A stretch of DNA of 63,877 nucleotides from Saccharofermentans sp. (GCA_024683485.1 JAIKYD010000001.1:1-63877); one strand, 5' to 3'. Shown: positions 18,604-28,428, numbered from the stretch's first letter. Translations and numbers: made by a program. Notes: generated from the letters alone by a model not told the origin.

Positions 18604-19855
18604 CGTTTACGATTGTGTAATAATCGGCGGCGGAGCGGCAGGTCTATACTGTGCCGCGAGATTAGCAAGGTCTTATTGTGCCAACAAGAGATTTCTTATT
18701 ATCGAGGCAGGTCCCAGAGTTGGCCGTAAACTTGCTTTGACCGGAAGTGGAAGGTGCAATCTCACTAATACGGAGATCGATCCAGATAAATACAATACTG
18801 ATGACCCTGATAAACTCAGAAACTGTCTTGACAGGTATGGATGTACCGAGACTATTGATTTCTATGAAAATGTACTTGGGGTAGTACTCGAGAATAAAGG
18901 ATCTTTGGTCTATCCTTCGACTTATAAGAGTTCAACTGTAGTTGACGCTTTAAGGTTTTATATTTCAGATATAAACGTTGAGACTGAATTAAAAGAACGT
19001 GTTATATCTATTGCTGACAAGGTCAATTCATTTGTCGTGAAGACAGAATCAGGCAGAACTTTCCATGCTAAAAATGTAGTTATTGCGACCGGTGGGATTA
19101 CTTATCCCACTACAGGTTCCACCGGAGATGCAGAGAATCTTCTTGAGAAACTTACTGATGATTCTTTCTTTGTTCCTTTCAAACCTGCTCTTACGTCGCT
19201 TACCTCTGAAATTACAGGTATAAAAGCACTAGCAGGCATAAGATGCAGGGGAGACGTTAAGATCGTTGACGGTGAAGGCAGGGTCAGAGATCATTCCGAG
19301 GGTGAGATCCTTTTCACCAAGGAAGGCGGCATATCAGGAATATGCGTTATGGATGTTTCAGGCACTGTTGTTGAACTGCTCGAGAATGGTGATGATAACG
19401 TGAAAGCAGTACTCAATCTCACCGGTAAATCTGCGGGTGAGATCTTCCAGATGATATATATCAGAAGACAGATGTATGCTCAAAGAACCTGTGCGGATGC
19501 TTTATCCGGTATGCTGCTCAGAAGTATCACGGATTTTGTCATGAAAAAGATGGGGCTTAAATGCGACAAAATGACTCTGAGAGAATTAAACGATAAACAG
19601 ATTGCTGAATTGTCCAATCTTTTGTGTGCTTTCCCGGTTCCTGTTAAAGGCTATGGCGATGTTGACAAAGCTCAGGTATCATCCGGCGGTTTCAAACTCT
19701 TAAGACTTGATGATAATATGCAGGTTAAGGATGTGACTGGTCTCTATGTCATAGGTGAAGCAGTAAACTGCAACGGTATCTGCGGTGGATATAACCTTCA
19801 GTGGGCATGGACTTCAGCGGCACTTGCAGCGGAAGGAATATCTCAAAATGTTTGA
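18590..19855 (+). CDS. FAD-dependent oxidoreductase, HI0933/YhiN family
   Basis: 421 aa from the ATG at 18590 (the next codon, 18593, is an alternative). FAD-binding Rossmann motif IIGGGAAGLYCAARL near the N-terminus, the family signature GRKLALTGSGRCNLTN (about 41-56), a second dinucleotide-related motif VVIATGGITYPTTGSTGD (about 160-177) and the C-terminal NGICGGYNLQWAWTSA segment that closes the flavin site. Family members are soluble flavoproteins of unclear physiological role, annotated as aminoacetone oxidase-like. It overlaps the CYTH gene upstream and the next flavoprotein downstream (by eight bases), so all three are translated together. Confidence 0.88.
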   Translation: MMKDNVYDCVIIGGGAAGLYCAARLARSYCANKRFLIIEAGPRVGRKLALTGSGRCNLTNTEIDPDKYNTDDPDKLRNCLDRYGCTETIDFYENVLGVVLENKGSLVYPSTYKSSTVVDALRFYISDINVETELKERVISIADKVNSFVVKTESGRTFHAKNVVIATGGITYPTTGSTGDAENLLEKLTDDSFFVPFKPALTSLTSEITGIKALAGIRCRGDVKIVDGEGRVRDHSEGEILFTKEGGISGICVMDVSGTVVELLENGDDNVKAVLNLTGKSAGEIFQMIYIRRQMYAQRTCADALSGMLLRSITDFVMKKMGLKCDKMTLRELNDKQIAELSNLLCAFPVPVKGYGDVDKAQVSSGGFKLLRLDDNMQVKDVTGLYVIGEAVNCNGICGGYNLQWAWTSAALAAEGISQNV

Positions 19856-21482
19856 GATAGCGATTAGACCTGAAGTCAGTTCCGGCATTTCAAATATCAA
19901 GACTCCTGATTCTGTTCTTATAATCAATCATATTAGAAGGTCAGGAAACAAAGCAATGCGTGCCGGTCTCAGAAAACTTGAAGAAGGGTCTTGCATTCTC
20001 GACATTTCCAAAAAGTTTATTGATGCCAGACACGGTAAAGTCTCGGTATGTTATAGATTTGATTTCATTACGCCGGAAACAAAAGATATCCGGGAGAATG
20101 AATTGCTTTCAAAAGCCCTTCCATATATGGATATGTTTGATGGCGGTATAGAGTATAAAAGACCTGTTGTAGTCGGAACGGGGCCTGCCGGTCTCTATGC
20201 GGCTCTCATTCTTGCAAAATATGGTCTCAGACCTGTTGTTCTTGAACGTGGTCCTGAAATGAGCGAGAGGATAAGGGATACTGAGCTTTATAAGCAGGGC
20301 AAAGCAAAGATAAAACCTGATTCCAATATCCAGTTTGGAGAAGGCGGGGCGGGTACTTTCTCTGACGGCAAACTTTATTCCGGCATAAGTTCAGGTCTTA
20401 AGGATTTTGTATTAAGATCGCTTATCATGCACGGAGCTCCATCAGATATCTTATACGATGCACATCCCCATATCGGTACTGACAGGCTCAGGAAAGTTGT
20501 CACAGGTGTCAGGGAAGACATAATCGCATTGGGGGGAGATGTCCGTTTCAACACAAAATTCCTCGGATTTAAGTCAGATAAAGGAAGTCTTAAGAGCATT
20601 ACCGTTGAAGATATAAACGGAACTTACGAGATGCCTTGTGACAAGCTCATTCTTGCCATCGGTCATTCGAGCAGGGATACTTTCAGGGCTCTTAACCGTT
20701 TAGGTCTCGAAATGGAATCCAAACCCTTCTCGGTTGGTGTCAGGATTGAGCATTTAAGAAGTGATATTGATGTTTCACAGTATGGTTTTGATTCAGAATA
20801 TTCACCTGATATTACCCCTGCTATTTACAAACTTTCGTGCGACACTGCAACCGGCAGAAAACTGTACACTTTCTGCATGTGCCCCGGAGGTGAAGTCGTT
20901 GCAGCGCAAAGCGATGACAGCAGTGTCTGTACAAACGGAATGAGCTTAAGGGCGAGAGACAACATTAATTCAAACAGTGCAATTCTGGTTCCAGTCGACA
21001 GCCGTGATTATGGTGATGGTGTTCTTGATGGAATAAGATTCCAGGAAAAACTTGAACATCAGGCTTTTGTTGCAGGCGGCAGTTCAGGTAAAGCTCCTTC
21101 TGTCCGCTATGGCGATCTTATCGAAAACAGAAAAACTACTGAATTTGGAAGGGTTAAACCATCATATCAGCCTGATGTGACTCCGGCGGATCTCTCTGAG
21201 GTCTTTCCTGAAGAGATCCTTGAGACAATAAAGAGTGGTGTAAACGAGATGGGAAAAAAGATCAAAGGGTTTGACGATCCTGATTCAGTACTGACAGCTG
21301 TCGAGGCCAGAAGTTCATCTCCCGTCAGGATAGTAAGAGATCCTGAGACTCTTCAAAGCAAAAATGTTAAAGGCATTTTCCCGTGCGGGGAAGGTGCCGG
21401 CTATGCCGGAGGTATAATGTCATCATGTATCGACGGTATAAAATGCGCCAATAAACTTGCCGTTTCTTTGCAGGGTTCCTGA
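19848..21482 (+). CDS. FAD-dependent dehydrogenase (COG2509 family)
   Basis: 544 aa from the ATG at 19848, supported by GGAAGGAA 12 bases upstream. An N-terminal domain of about 95 residues with ISKKFIDARHGKVSVCYRF, typical of COG2509, precedes the flavin domain. The flavin domain starts with VVVGTGPAGLYAALILAKYG (104-123), continues with IQFGEGGAGTFSDGKLY and ends with FPCGEGAGYAGGIMSS. Structural relatives bind FAD, but their substrates are unknown. Overlap with the preceding YhiN-type flavoprotein by eight bases points to joint action or shared electron transfer (inference). Confidence 0.87.
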   Translation: MFEIAIRPEVSSGISNIKTPDSVLIINHIRRSGNKAMRAGLRKLEEGSCILDISKKFIDARHGKVSVCYRFDFITPETKDIRENELLSKALPYMDMFDGGIEYKRPVVVGTGPAGLYAALILAKYGLRPVVLERGPEMSERIRDTELYKQGKAKIKPDSNIQFGEGGAGTFSDGKLYSGISSGLKDFVLRSLIMHGAPSDILYDAHPHIGTDRLRKVVTGVREDIIALGGDVRFNTKFLGFKSDKGSLKSITVEDINGTYEMPCDKLILAIGHSSRDTFRALNRLGLEMESKPFSVGVRIEHLRSDIDVSQYGFDSEYSPDITPAIYKLSCDTATGRKLYTFCMCPGGEVVAAQSDDSSVCTNGMSLRARDNINSNSAILVPVDSRDYGDGVLDGIRFQEKLEHQAFVAGGSSGKAPSVRYGDLIENRKTTEFGRVKPSYQPDVTPADLSEVFPEEILETIKSGVNEMGKKIKGFDDPDSVLTAVEARSSSPVRIVRDPETLQSKNVKGIFPCGEGAGYAGGIMSSCIDGIKCANKLAVSLQGS

Positions 21483-21549
21483 ACATTAATATATTTCAGC
21501 CAGTTTGAGTTATCATTACTATAAAAAACAATCTTCCGGAGGTAAAAAC

Positions 21550-21834
21550 ATGAGCAGTGAGAAGAATACAGCCGTAGTAACAGTCTTGGGAAGGGACAGA
21601 GTCGGCATCATCGCTGATGTATCACGTCTTCTTGCAGATTACGGCATCAACATTAATGACATTTCACAGACTATCCTTGATGATATCTTTACCATGGTAA
21701 TGATGGTCGATCTGAAGGATGTAGTCATAGAGGAATCAGATATATCCGATAAACTTGAAGAATTAGGCAAAAAGCTTGGAGTTCAGATCACAATCCAGCA
21801 TACCGGACTCTTCAATGCTATGCACACTATCTGA
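21550..21834 (+). CDS. ACT-domain regulatory protein (UPF0237)
   Basis: 94 aa from the ATG at 21550, set by CCGGAGG nine bases upstream. One ACT domain fills the protein: [20 protein letters not shown] followed by [16 protein letters not shown]. The DRVGIIA turn is the usual ligand-binding loop between strand 1 and helix 1. UPF0237 proteins are thought to bind an amino acid or similar metabolite. It lies 20 bases before the UPF0210 gene, a pairing conserved across many Firmicutes and methanogens, which argues for a shared function that is still unknown. Confidence 0.9.
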   Translation: MSSEKNTAVVTVLGRDRVGIIADVSRLLADYGININDISQTILDDIFTMVMMVDLKDVVIEESDISDKLEELGKKLGVQITIQHTGLFNAMHTI

Positions 21835-21854
21835 TATTTTTTCGAGAGGTTCAT

Positions 21855-23213
21855 ATGATAAACGACCGTGAAATAATTGAGACGATGCAGATGTTCAATG
21901 ATCAGCATCTGGATATCCGCACCATTACGATGGGCATATCGCTTATGGATTGTGCGGCTCCGACTGTTGAGGAATCATGCAGCAGAATCTATGATAAGAT
22001 CTGCAGATATGCCGGCAGACTTGTTGAGACAGGCGAGCTTATCAGCAAGAAGTATGGTATTCCGATCATACATAAAAGAATATCTGTAACACCTATATCA
22101 ATCGTGGCTTCAGCCTGCGGCGCGAAGGATTATACACCGTTTGCCCAGGTGCTCGACAAGGCAGCCAGAACATGCGGCGTCAACTTTATAGGTGGATTTT
22201 CAGCACTTGTTCAGAAAGGTTATACCAATTCCGACAAGGTGTTGATCGATTCAATTCCTGATGCTCTTGCATCTACGGAATTTGTCTGTTCCAGCGTAAA
22301 TGTTGCATCAACAAGAACCGGCATCAACATGGATGCAGTACGCGACATGGGCGTGATTATCAAGAGAACAGCTGAAGCAACAAAGCAGTCCGGTGCACTG
22401 GGCTGTGCCAAGCTCGTTGTTTTCGCGAATGCACCTGAGGACAATCCATTCATGGCAGGAGCTTTCCTGGGTCCCGGTGAACCTGAATGTGTTATTAATG
22501 TTGGTATATCCGGCCCGGGTGTTGTCAAGCATGCACTTGAAGGCGTAAAGGGCAGGGACTTGGGCGTTGTTGCCGAGACGATCAAGAAAGCTGCATTCAA
22601 GATCACCAGGGTAGGTGAGCTTGTTGCAAGAGAAGCTTCTGAGCGTCTTAAAGTTCCATTCGGAATAATAGATCTTTCACTGGCTCCGACTCCTGCTGTC
22701 GGTGACTCTGTCGCAAGGCTTCTCGAGGAATTCGGTCTGGAGACATGCGGTACATGGGGAACCACAGCTGCTCTTGCAATGCTCAATGATGCAGTGAAGA
22801 AGGGCGGAATAATGGCCTCTTCATATGTCGGCGGTCTTTCCGGTGCTTTTATTCCTGTATCAGAAGACGAAGGCATGATCGCTGCTGCAAGATCAGGTTC
22901 GTTGAAACTTGAGAAACTTGAAGCTATGACTTGTGTCTGCTCCGTTGGACTTGATATGATCGCTGTACCCGGTGATACGACAGCTGAGACTATCTCCGGC
23001 ATCATTGCTGATGAGATGGCAGTTGGTACATTTAATAACAAGACAACTGCAGTAAGACTCATTCCTGTACCGGGTAAGAAAGTAGGTGACAGTGTCGAAT
23101 TCGGCGGCCTTCTTGGAACTGCGCCAATAATGGATGTTAACCGTGCCTCATGCAGCGATTTTATCCACAGGGGCGGAAGGATCCCTGCTCCGATCCATTC
23201 AATGCGCAATTGA
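21855..23213 (+). CDS. PFL family protein (UPF0210/DUF711)
   Basis: 452 aa. Matches the UPF0210 family: [25 protein letters not shown] at the start, [11 protein letters not shown], the [11 protein letters not shown] and [14 protein letters not shown] glycine-rich segments, and the C-terminal [12 protein letters not shown] end. Structures of relatives show a glycyl-radical-enzyme-like barrel without the radical glycine, hence the PFL name. No activity is established. GAGAGG lies seven bases before the ATG. Operonic with the ACT protein upstream and with the membrane protein five bases downstream. Confidence 0.9.
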   Translation: MINDREIIETMQMFNDQHLDIRTITMGISLMDCAAPTVEESCSRIYDKICRYAGRLVETGELISKKYGIPIIHKRISVTPISIVASACGAKDYTPFAQVLDKAARTCGVNFIGGFSALVQKGYTNSDKVLIDSIPDALASTEFVCSSVNVASTRTGINMDAVRDMGVIIKRTAEATKQSGALGCAKLVVFANAPEDNPFMAGAFLGPGEPECVINVGISGPGVVKHALEGVKGRDLGVVAETIKKAAFKITRVGELVAREASERLKVPFGIIDLSLAPTPAVGDSVARLLEEFGLETCGTWGTTAALAMLNDAVKKGGIMASSYVGGLSGAFIPVSEDEGMIAAARSGSLKLEKLEAMTCVCSVGLDMIAVPGDTTAETISGIIADEMAVGTFNNKTTAVRLIPVPGKKVGDSVEFGGLLGTAPIMDVNRASCSDFIHRGGRIPAPIHSMRN

Positions 23214-23218
23214 TCTAT

Positions 23219-23974
23219 ATGGGAAAAGATACAGAGAGAATAACAGAACAGGTTACAGAGACAGACGTTCAGATTGAATCTTCTGATAACGCGGCTCCTG
23301 AAAAAAACAGATTTAAGCATTTCTGGAATTATGTGACTGACTATAAGAGGACCACGGTTGCTTTAGCATTGCCTTCCGTGACTTTTGATATCTTATATTC
23401 AGGTTTCTGTTTTACGATGTCTATTCTTTCTTTGTCTTTATGGCTTTTTATAATGTCAATCTATTATTTCATGCTTTGCATGCTCAGAGTCAATGTTCTA
23501 TATAGAGCAGGAAGAGGTGCGGTATTTAAGAATAAACGCTTCAGTGAGAGGATCAATTACCGTAAATTCTCGAGAAACCTTATTTTGCTTGACATAGTTT
23601 TCGCTTATGCGGTCTATCTGATAGTTAAGATAAATGTAGTCCACGATTATCCTGGTATTCTTGTATATGGATTCGGAATATATGTGGCTTATAAGGTACT
23701 GATTGCTGTTATCAATTTTTTCAGGGCACAGAAATCAAATTCTCTTACTGCTTTGTCTTTAAGAAAGATATGCATTGTTGACGCAATGGTCTCTCTGCTC
23801 GCACTTGAATGGGCGTTCTCACACAGAGATGAGGGCAATATATCGGTTTTCGCTAGATTTATAGAACAGTACATCGGAATAGTGGTTGTCATAATTATAT
23901 TTTTGATGGGAGCTGCCGGACTGATTACCTGTATAAAAATGAAGAAAAAAGAGAAGAAAGAAGGAACAACATAA
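23219..23974 (+). CDS. Multi-pass membrane protein, function unknown
   Basis: 251 aa from the ATG at 23219, five bases after the UPF0210 stop; an earlier in-frame start lies inside that gene. A hydrophilic acidic N-terminus (about 1-35) is followed by about five to six hydrophobic helices, roughly at 52-72, 74-94, 120-140, 148-170, 180-198 and 218-238. A Lys-rich tail MKKKEKKEG ends the protein. No clear ribosome site is visible, so translation is probably coupled to the preceding gene. Its stop directly abuts the ATG of the GH13 enzyme. I recognise no family. Charged residues between the helices are mostly Lys and Arg. Confidence 0.75.
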   Translation: MGKDTERITEQVTETDVQIESSDNAAPEKNRFKHFWNYVTDYKRTTVALALPSVTFDILYSGFCFTMSILSLSLWLFIMSIYYFMLCMLRVNVLYRAGRGAVFKNKRFSERINYRKFSRNLILLDIVFAYAVYLIVKINVVHDYPGILVYGFGIYVAYKVLIAVINFFRAQKSNSLTALSLRKICIVDAMVSLLALEWAFSHRDEGNISVFARFIEQYIGIVVVIIIFLMGAAGLITCIKMKKKEKKEGTT

Positions 23975-25285
23975 ATGTGGTATGAGGAAGCGGTGTTCTA
24001 TCAGATATATCCTTTAGGATTCTGCGGAGCACCTTTTGAGAATGACGGAATTCCTGAATCAAGGATATTGAAAGTCCTGGACTGGATCCCTCATATGAAG
24101 AAACTTGGTATAAATGCCATTTATTTCTCACCTGTTTTTGAATCAGACACTCACGGTTATAACACAAGAGACTATGGTCTGATCGATACAAGACTCGGAA
24201 CAAATGAAGACTTCAAGAAAGTTGTTGAATCACTTCATGATGAAGGTATAAAGGTAGTCCTTGACGGTGTTTTCAATCATGTAGGCAGAGGTTTTTGGGC
24301 ATTCCGCGACGTGCAGGAGAAGCGCTGGGATTCACCATACAAAGACTGGTTCCATTTATCGTTTGACGGCAATTCGAATTATAATGACGGCTTCTGGTAT
24401 GAAGGCTGGGAAGGCAATTACGATCTTGTTAAGCTTAATCTCAGAAATCCTGCTGTAATTGATCACATACTTGATAAAGTAAATTATTGGATCGATTATT
24501 TCGATATAGACGGATTAAGACTTGATGTCGCATACTGTCTTGACCATGAATTCTTAAGAAGGCTCCGTGAGTTCACTGATTCAAAGAAGAATGCGTTCTT
24601 CCTTCTTGGTGAAGTACTTCACGGCGAATATGGCAGAATGCTAAATGAGATGCATCTGCATTCACTTACAAACTATCAGTGCTATAAGGGAATCTATTCA
24701 TCATTTAATTCCGCTAACATGTTTGAGATCATGCATTCACTGATGAGACTGTTCGGTCCTGAAGACTGGACTGTATGCAGAGGAGCGCACCTGCTCTCAT
24801 TTGCAGATAATCATGATGTTACAAGGATCGCTTCTATACTGAATGACGAAAGATGTCTTCCGCTCGTATATACACTCGTATTTACAATGCCCGGAACACC
24901 TTGTGTTTACTATGGTTCCGAGTGGGGCACAAAAGCAAGGAAGGATGAAGGTGACCCCGCACTCCGTGTATGCTTTGACAAGCCTGAATGGAATGATCTG
25001 ACTGATCATATTGCGCATTTGGCAGAAGCGAAAAAGAACAGTACAGCGCTCAATTACGGCGGCCTTAGAATTGTTGTGCTTACTAATAAGCAATGCATAT
25101 TCGAACGCAACTCCGGTGATCAGAGAGTCCTTGTTGCTATAAATATGGATTCAAATCCTTATACGGCTCATTTCGATGCCGGATGCGGACAGGCAAAAGA
25201 ACTGATCACAGGTAATATTCATGATTTTGGAGGCGGTTCAACGTTACAACCGTATTCTTCTGAGATCTGGCTTATGGAAAGATAA
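23975..25285 (+). CDS. GH13 alpha-amylase-family glycoside hydrolase, cytoplasmic
   Basis: 436 aa without a signal peptide, so it acts on imported oligosaccharides. The (beta/alpha)8 barrel landmarks are clear: DGVFNH (97-102), GLRLDVAY with nucleophile Asp184, LLGEVLHG with acid/base Glu213, and FADNHDVTR with the transition-state Asp281. The barrel is followed by a short C-terminal beta domain. The compact size and N-terminal YQIYPLGF resemble cytoplasmic maltodextrin or isomalto-oligosaccharide hydrolases; exact specificity cannot be read. It directly follows the membrane protein (TAAATG junction) and precedes an alpha-galactosidase, suggesting an alpha-glycoside use cluster. Confidence 0.9.
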   Translation: MWYEEAVFYQIYPLGFCGAPFENDGIPESRILKVLDWIPHMKKLGINAIYFSPVFESDTHGYNTRDYGLIDTRLGTNEDFKKVVESLHDEGIKVVLDGVFNHVGRGFWAFRDVQEKRWDSPYKDWFHLSFDGNSNYNDGFWYEGWEGNYDLVKLNLRNPAVIDHILDKVNYWIDYFDIDGLRLDVAYCLDHEFLRRLREFTDSKKNAFFLLGEVLHGEYGRMLNEMHLHSLTNYQCYKGIYSSFNSANMFEIMHSLMRLFGPEDWTVCRGAHLLSFADNHDVTRIASILNDERCLPLVYTLVFTMPGTPCVYYGSEWGTKARKDEGDPALRVCFDKPEWNDLTDHIAHLAEAKKNSTALNYGGLRIVVLTNKQCIFERNSGDQRVLVAINMDSNPYTAHFDAGCGQAKELITGNIHDFGGGSTLQPYSSEIWLMER

Positions 25286-25300
25286 TGGTTTGAGGTGATT

Positions 25301-27076
25301 ATGGCTCTTGAAGGTCCTGCGGGAATAACTGATAAACGGTTGAGATTCGATTCGTTTGATATTATTGAAGCGCCTGTTTTCCCAAATAAAAAAGCGCGTC
25401 TTCCTGCTATGGGCTGGAACAGCTGGAATGCTTTCGGAAGCGGAAATACTGAAGAGCTGACAAGAGCAATGATCTCTAAGATCAAAGAACTTGGACTTGA
25501 CCGGTATGGATATAAATATGTGGTCCTGGATGACGGCTGTTACCGCCCTGAACGTGTAGATAACAGGCTTCAATCAGATCCTGTTAAATTCCCGTCCGGA
25601 TTTAAGGCCATAGCTGATGCAGTTCATGAAGCCGGACTCAAGTTTGGTATGTACAATGATATCGGCACAAGGCTTTGTTCAGGTGCTGAGGTCGGCATCT
25701 ATCAGCATGAGAGCATCGACTGCGAAGACTATATAAACTGGGATATTGATTTCATAAAGGTCGATAATTGCTATTACATGTGGGATAACGCCACATTCTC
25801 AAATAAAGATAATGCTGTTTATTCATTTGCTCCAGATATCAGATCGGTGACTGTTGCAGGCAAATCTTACTCAGCTGTTAAAGATGGAAGAATCACCGGT
25901 ACTTGTGCTTTTGCAAAGGATGACTATGTCACTTTTATTGGTACCTTTGACGGTACAGCACCTGATCACAGTCCGGTCGGGCTGAGAAGCAGTGAACTTG
26001 TTTTCGAGATCGTGATCGAGAACAACGGTTTATACGATCTTACTGTCAATTACTCTTCCGGTAACGATGAAGGCGTTGGAAGCTGGCTTCAGATCGCTGT
26101 TGAAGATGATATTGTTTTTGATGAAATGCTTCCTTCTACGCCTGATAATGATACATTTACTGATTCTCAGGCAATAAAGATCAATCTTCATGCGGGAATC
26201 AATAAGATCAGGCTGATGAATCACAGAAGGCAGGAGAATACTCTTCATTCTTATTCCGAGATACGCAAAGAGCTTGAGCGTTTTGGAAATGGCAGGGACA
26301 TTGTCTTTTCCATATGCGAATGGGGAAAGACTCAGCCTCAGAACTGGGGACATATAGTAGGCGATTCATGGCGCATTCTTAACGATATTACTTTCCAGGT
26401 CGGTTCAGATGGCAATCCCGGAACGGCAGCATGGGAATCTGACTATACAACATCAATTACATCGCAGTATAACAAGGCCGTCATAATGGATGATTTCGCA
26501 GGTTTGGACAAAGGCTGGAACGATCCTGACATGCTTGTTATTGGAATGGATGGGATCAATGAGACTATGTGTCTTTCGCATATGGCTATGTGGTGTATGT
26601 TGAATTCTCCTTTGATGCTGGGAATGGACTTGAGACGCGTTAATGCCGGTGACTGGATATTCAATATAATTGCGAATGAGGATCTCATAGCACTTAACCA
26701 GGATCCGCTCGGAATACAGGCTAAACGGATTTTTACAACATTTACCTGCACCGATCCTTCCCAAGATTATATACGTGACAATAACAGGGTGGACGTTCTC
26801 GCCAAGCCTTTAAGCAATGGAGATATCGCACTCGGATTCTTTAATCTGAGCAAGGAAGATCATTCAGAAGCTTTGAATATTCCTGTTGACCTTATCATTA
26901 AGTCCATTGGTTCGAAAATGCCTCCTGATACATGTAAAAGTTTCTCAAATGCCGTTTCTTATAAAGTTAATGACCTTATTGATATGTCCGGGTATATAGT
27001 AAATTCGGGATTATTCTCTGTGGATTCATTAGTATCCTGCGGATGTAAAGTTATAAGGATAACAGCCTGCTCATGA
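25301..27076 (+). CDS. Alpha-galactosidase-like glycosidase (GH27) with an inserted beta-rich domain
   Basis: 591 aa from the ATG at 25301 (a GTG at 25295 lies within the ribosome site GAGGTG). Removes terminal alpha-galactose (or a similar sugar) from oligosaccharides. GH27 landmarks: AMGWNSWNAFG (36-46), YVVLDDGCY (73-81), nucleophile Asp155 in FIKVDNCYY, acid/base Asp362 in WRILND, and GWNDPDMLVIG. Between the nucleophile strand and SICEWG (337-342) there is an extra segment of about 145 residues (about 175-320), rich in strands and resembling a CBM35-type carbohydrate-binding domain. No signal peptide, so cytoplasmic. It overlaps the next gene by four bases. Confidence 0.9.
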   Translation: MALEGPAGITDKRLRFDSFDIIEAPVFPNKKARLPAMGWNSWNAFGSGNTEELTRAMISKIKELGLDRYGYKYVVLDDGCYRPERVDNRLQSDPVKFPSGFKAIADAVHEAGLKFGMYNDIGTRLCSGAEVGIYQHESIDCEDYINWDIDFIKVDNCYYMWDNATFSNKDNAVYSFAPDIRSVTVAGKSYSAVKDGRITGTCAFAKDDYVTFIGTFDGTAPDHSPVGLRSSELVFEIVIENNGLYDLTVNYSSGNDEGVGSWLQIAVEDDIVFDEMLPSTPDNDTFTDSQAIKINLHAGINKIRLMNHRRQENTLHSYSEIRKELERFGNGRDIVFSICEWGKTQPQNWGHIVGDSWRILNDITFQVGSDGNPGTAAWESDYTTSITSQYNKAVIMDDFAGLDKGWNDPDMLVIGMDGINETMCLSHMAMWCMLNSPLMLGMDLRRVNAGDWIFNIIANEDLIALNQDPLGIQAKRIFTTFTCTDPSQDYIRDNNRVDVLAKPLSNGDIALGFFNLSKEDHSEALNIPVDLIIKSIGSKMPPDTCKSFSNAVSYKVNDLIDMSGYIVNSGLFSVDSLVSCGCKVIRITACS

Positions 27077-27480
27077 CGCGAAAAGAGTTTATCCTGGCTT
27101 TATGCAGAGCTTTTGAAGCCGATAATAATGATATCTTTATCCGCGGACAGAAGAACGGCTGGCTTGAATATGAAGATGAATTATATTCCGATGATCCTGT
27201 AACCAGAAAGAACATTGCCAGGATTATTCATATGTATCTTTTGAAAGAGCTTTACATACCTGATCTTTATGATATTCAGAAAGCAGAAGTGCTTCGGGAT
27301 CTATACGACTGCAGGACCTGTGCCAACCATGTCGCTCAGGTATATCTCCGGGGCATTATGGATGCAAGGGATCTTGCAGCCTCAGGCGGTTTTATTTGGT
27401 TTGATCTGGATGGTATAGATGAATCATCAGTTATCGATGAGTATTTAAGACGCGCAGTCAGCGTCGTCGGTTCACTATAA
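27073..27480 (+). CDS. Small cytoplasmic protein with SLH-like repeats
   Basis: 135 aa, start overlapping the GH27 stop (ATGA). Two segments have the look of S-layer homology helices: MTRKEFILALCRAF (1-14) and VTRKNIARIIHMYL (44-57). A third part, about 76-98, follows the SLH core pattern of a DLYDC turn, an ANHV-type aromatic-poor helix and LRGIMDA. A fourth part, FDLDGIDESSVIDEYL (about 114-129), looks similar. True SLH domains are exported and bind wall polymers, whereas this protein has no signal peptide. The match is by eye and partial. Context: last gene of the glycosidase group, before a membrane-anchored hydrolase. Confidence 0.65.
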   Translation: MTRKEFILALCRAFEADNNDIFIRGQKNGWLEYEDELYSDDPVTRKNIARIIHMYLLKELYIPDLYDIQKAEVLRDLYDCRTCANHVAQVYLRGIMDARDLAASGGFIWFDLDGIDESSVIDEYLRRAVSVVGSL

Positions 27481-27495
27481 CAGGGGAATAATAAT

Positions 27496-28428
27496 ATGCG
27501 AAAAACAGGATCAAAAAAGAGATCGATAATCGCTGTTCTTATTGTTTTATCAAGTCTGCTTCTTACATTCCTGATCTGGATAGGCATATCCTTAGGACTT
27601 TATCTTATGTATTTCGGCGGACGCTTTGAAAGTCCCAAGGTTAGCATGAATCATACTTATCAATTTGAAGGCCTTGAGAGAACAAGATATGAGATCACAT
27701 CAGACAAAGGCCAGACTGTAGTCGGATATATGTACAGTGCCGGTACAGATCAGCACGGAATAATCGTTTTTGCACACGGATATGGTTATGGCGGACACAA
27801 TTCATATATGGAGAGTATTAATTATCTTGCTCAGAATGGATACTATGTATTTGCTTATGATGTTACCGGCAATGATGAGAGCGGGGGAGACGGGATAGGC
27901 GGAGTGCCTCAGGGCATGATTGATCTGAATTATGTTATCTCTTTTGTAGAGGACAGCGGCAATTTACCTGATCTTCCGATAGGACTGTTTGGACACAGCT
28001 GGGGCGGTTATTCAGTATGCTCAGTTCTGTATTATCATCCTGAAGTTGAGGCAGTCATTGACTGTTCCGGTCCTGCAAGTTCTGCTGATCTTATAGAAGG
28101 CGGCGGTCAGGGTGTAGTGGGCGCTTTGGCATATGTAGTAACCCCTGTCATCAAGGTCTATGAACGCATCAAATTCGGCGAACATGCGATTGTTACAGGA
28201 ATCGACGGTGTTGAGTCAACTGATGCAGAAATAATGATCATTCACAGCAGCGATGATAAGATCGTTCCCGTAAGTTACGGTTATGATATTTACTATTCAA
28301 GATTCGCAGATGATCCCAGATTCACGTTCGTTCTCCTTAACGGAAAAGGTCACAACAGTTTCCTTAATGTGCGTAACAACAAAGATCTGTATGGGTCTTT
28401 TGTTGATTTCTACGATAAGAATATGTAA
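27496..28428 (+). CDS. Membrane-anchored alpha/beta hydrolase
   Basis: 310 aa. A Lys/Arg-rich start and a transmembrane helix at about 12-36, then an extracellular alpha/beta hydrolase. The oxyanion region is HGYGYGG (94-100), the nucleophile elbow GHSWGG with Ser168, the acid in HSSDDKIVP (Asp254) and the His in GKGHNS (His286). The triad is complete. Likely an esterase or peptidase-like enzyme of the Hydrolase_4 group; the substrate is unknown. A CAGGGGAATAATAATATG start context gives a weak ribosome site. It ends 22 bases from the convergent argH stop with no obvious terminator between. Confidence 0.85.
   Translation: MRKTGSKKRSIIAVLIVLSSLLLTFLIWIGISLGLYLMYFGGRFESPKVSMNHTYQFEGLERTRYEITSDKGQTVVGYMYSAGTDQHGIIVFAHGYGYGGHNSYMESINYLAQNGYYVFAYDVTGNDESGGDGIGGVPQGMIDLNYVISFVEDSGNLPDLPIGLFGHSWGGYSVCSVLYYHPEVEAVIDCSGPASSADLIEGGGQGVVGALAYVVTPVIKVYERIKFGEHAIVTGIDGVESTDAEIMIIHSSDDKIVPVSYGYDIYYSRFADDPRFTFVLLNGKGHNSFLNVRNNKDLYGSFVDFYDKNM

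Noticed and set aside
21491..21526. Promoter before the ACT gene (TATAAA at 21520)
   Set aside because: No -35 at acceptable spacing and no extended -10; read-through from the flavoprotein gene is as likely.
22220..23320. Long open frame (366 codons) on the minus strand across the UPF0210 gene
   Set aside because: It lies fully opposite a well-conserved gene, has no ribosome site, and its product is a low-complexity Ser/Pro/Thr-rich shadow translation.
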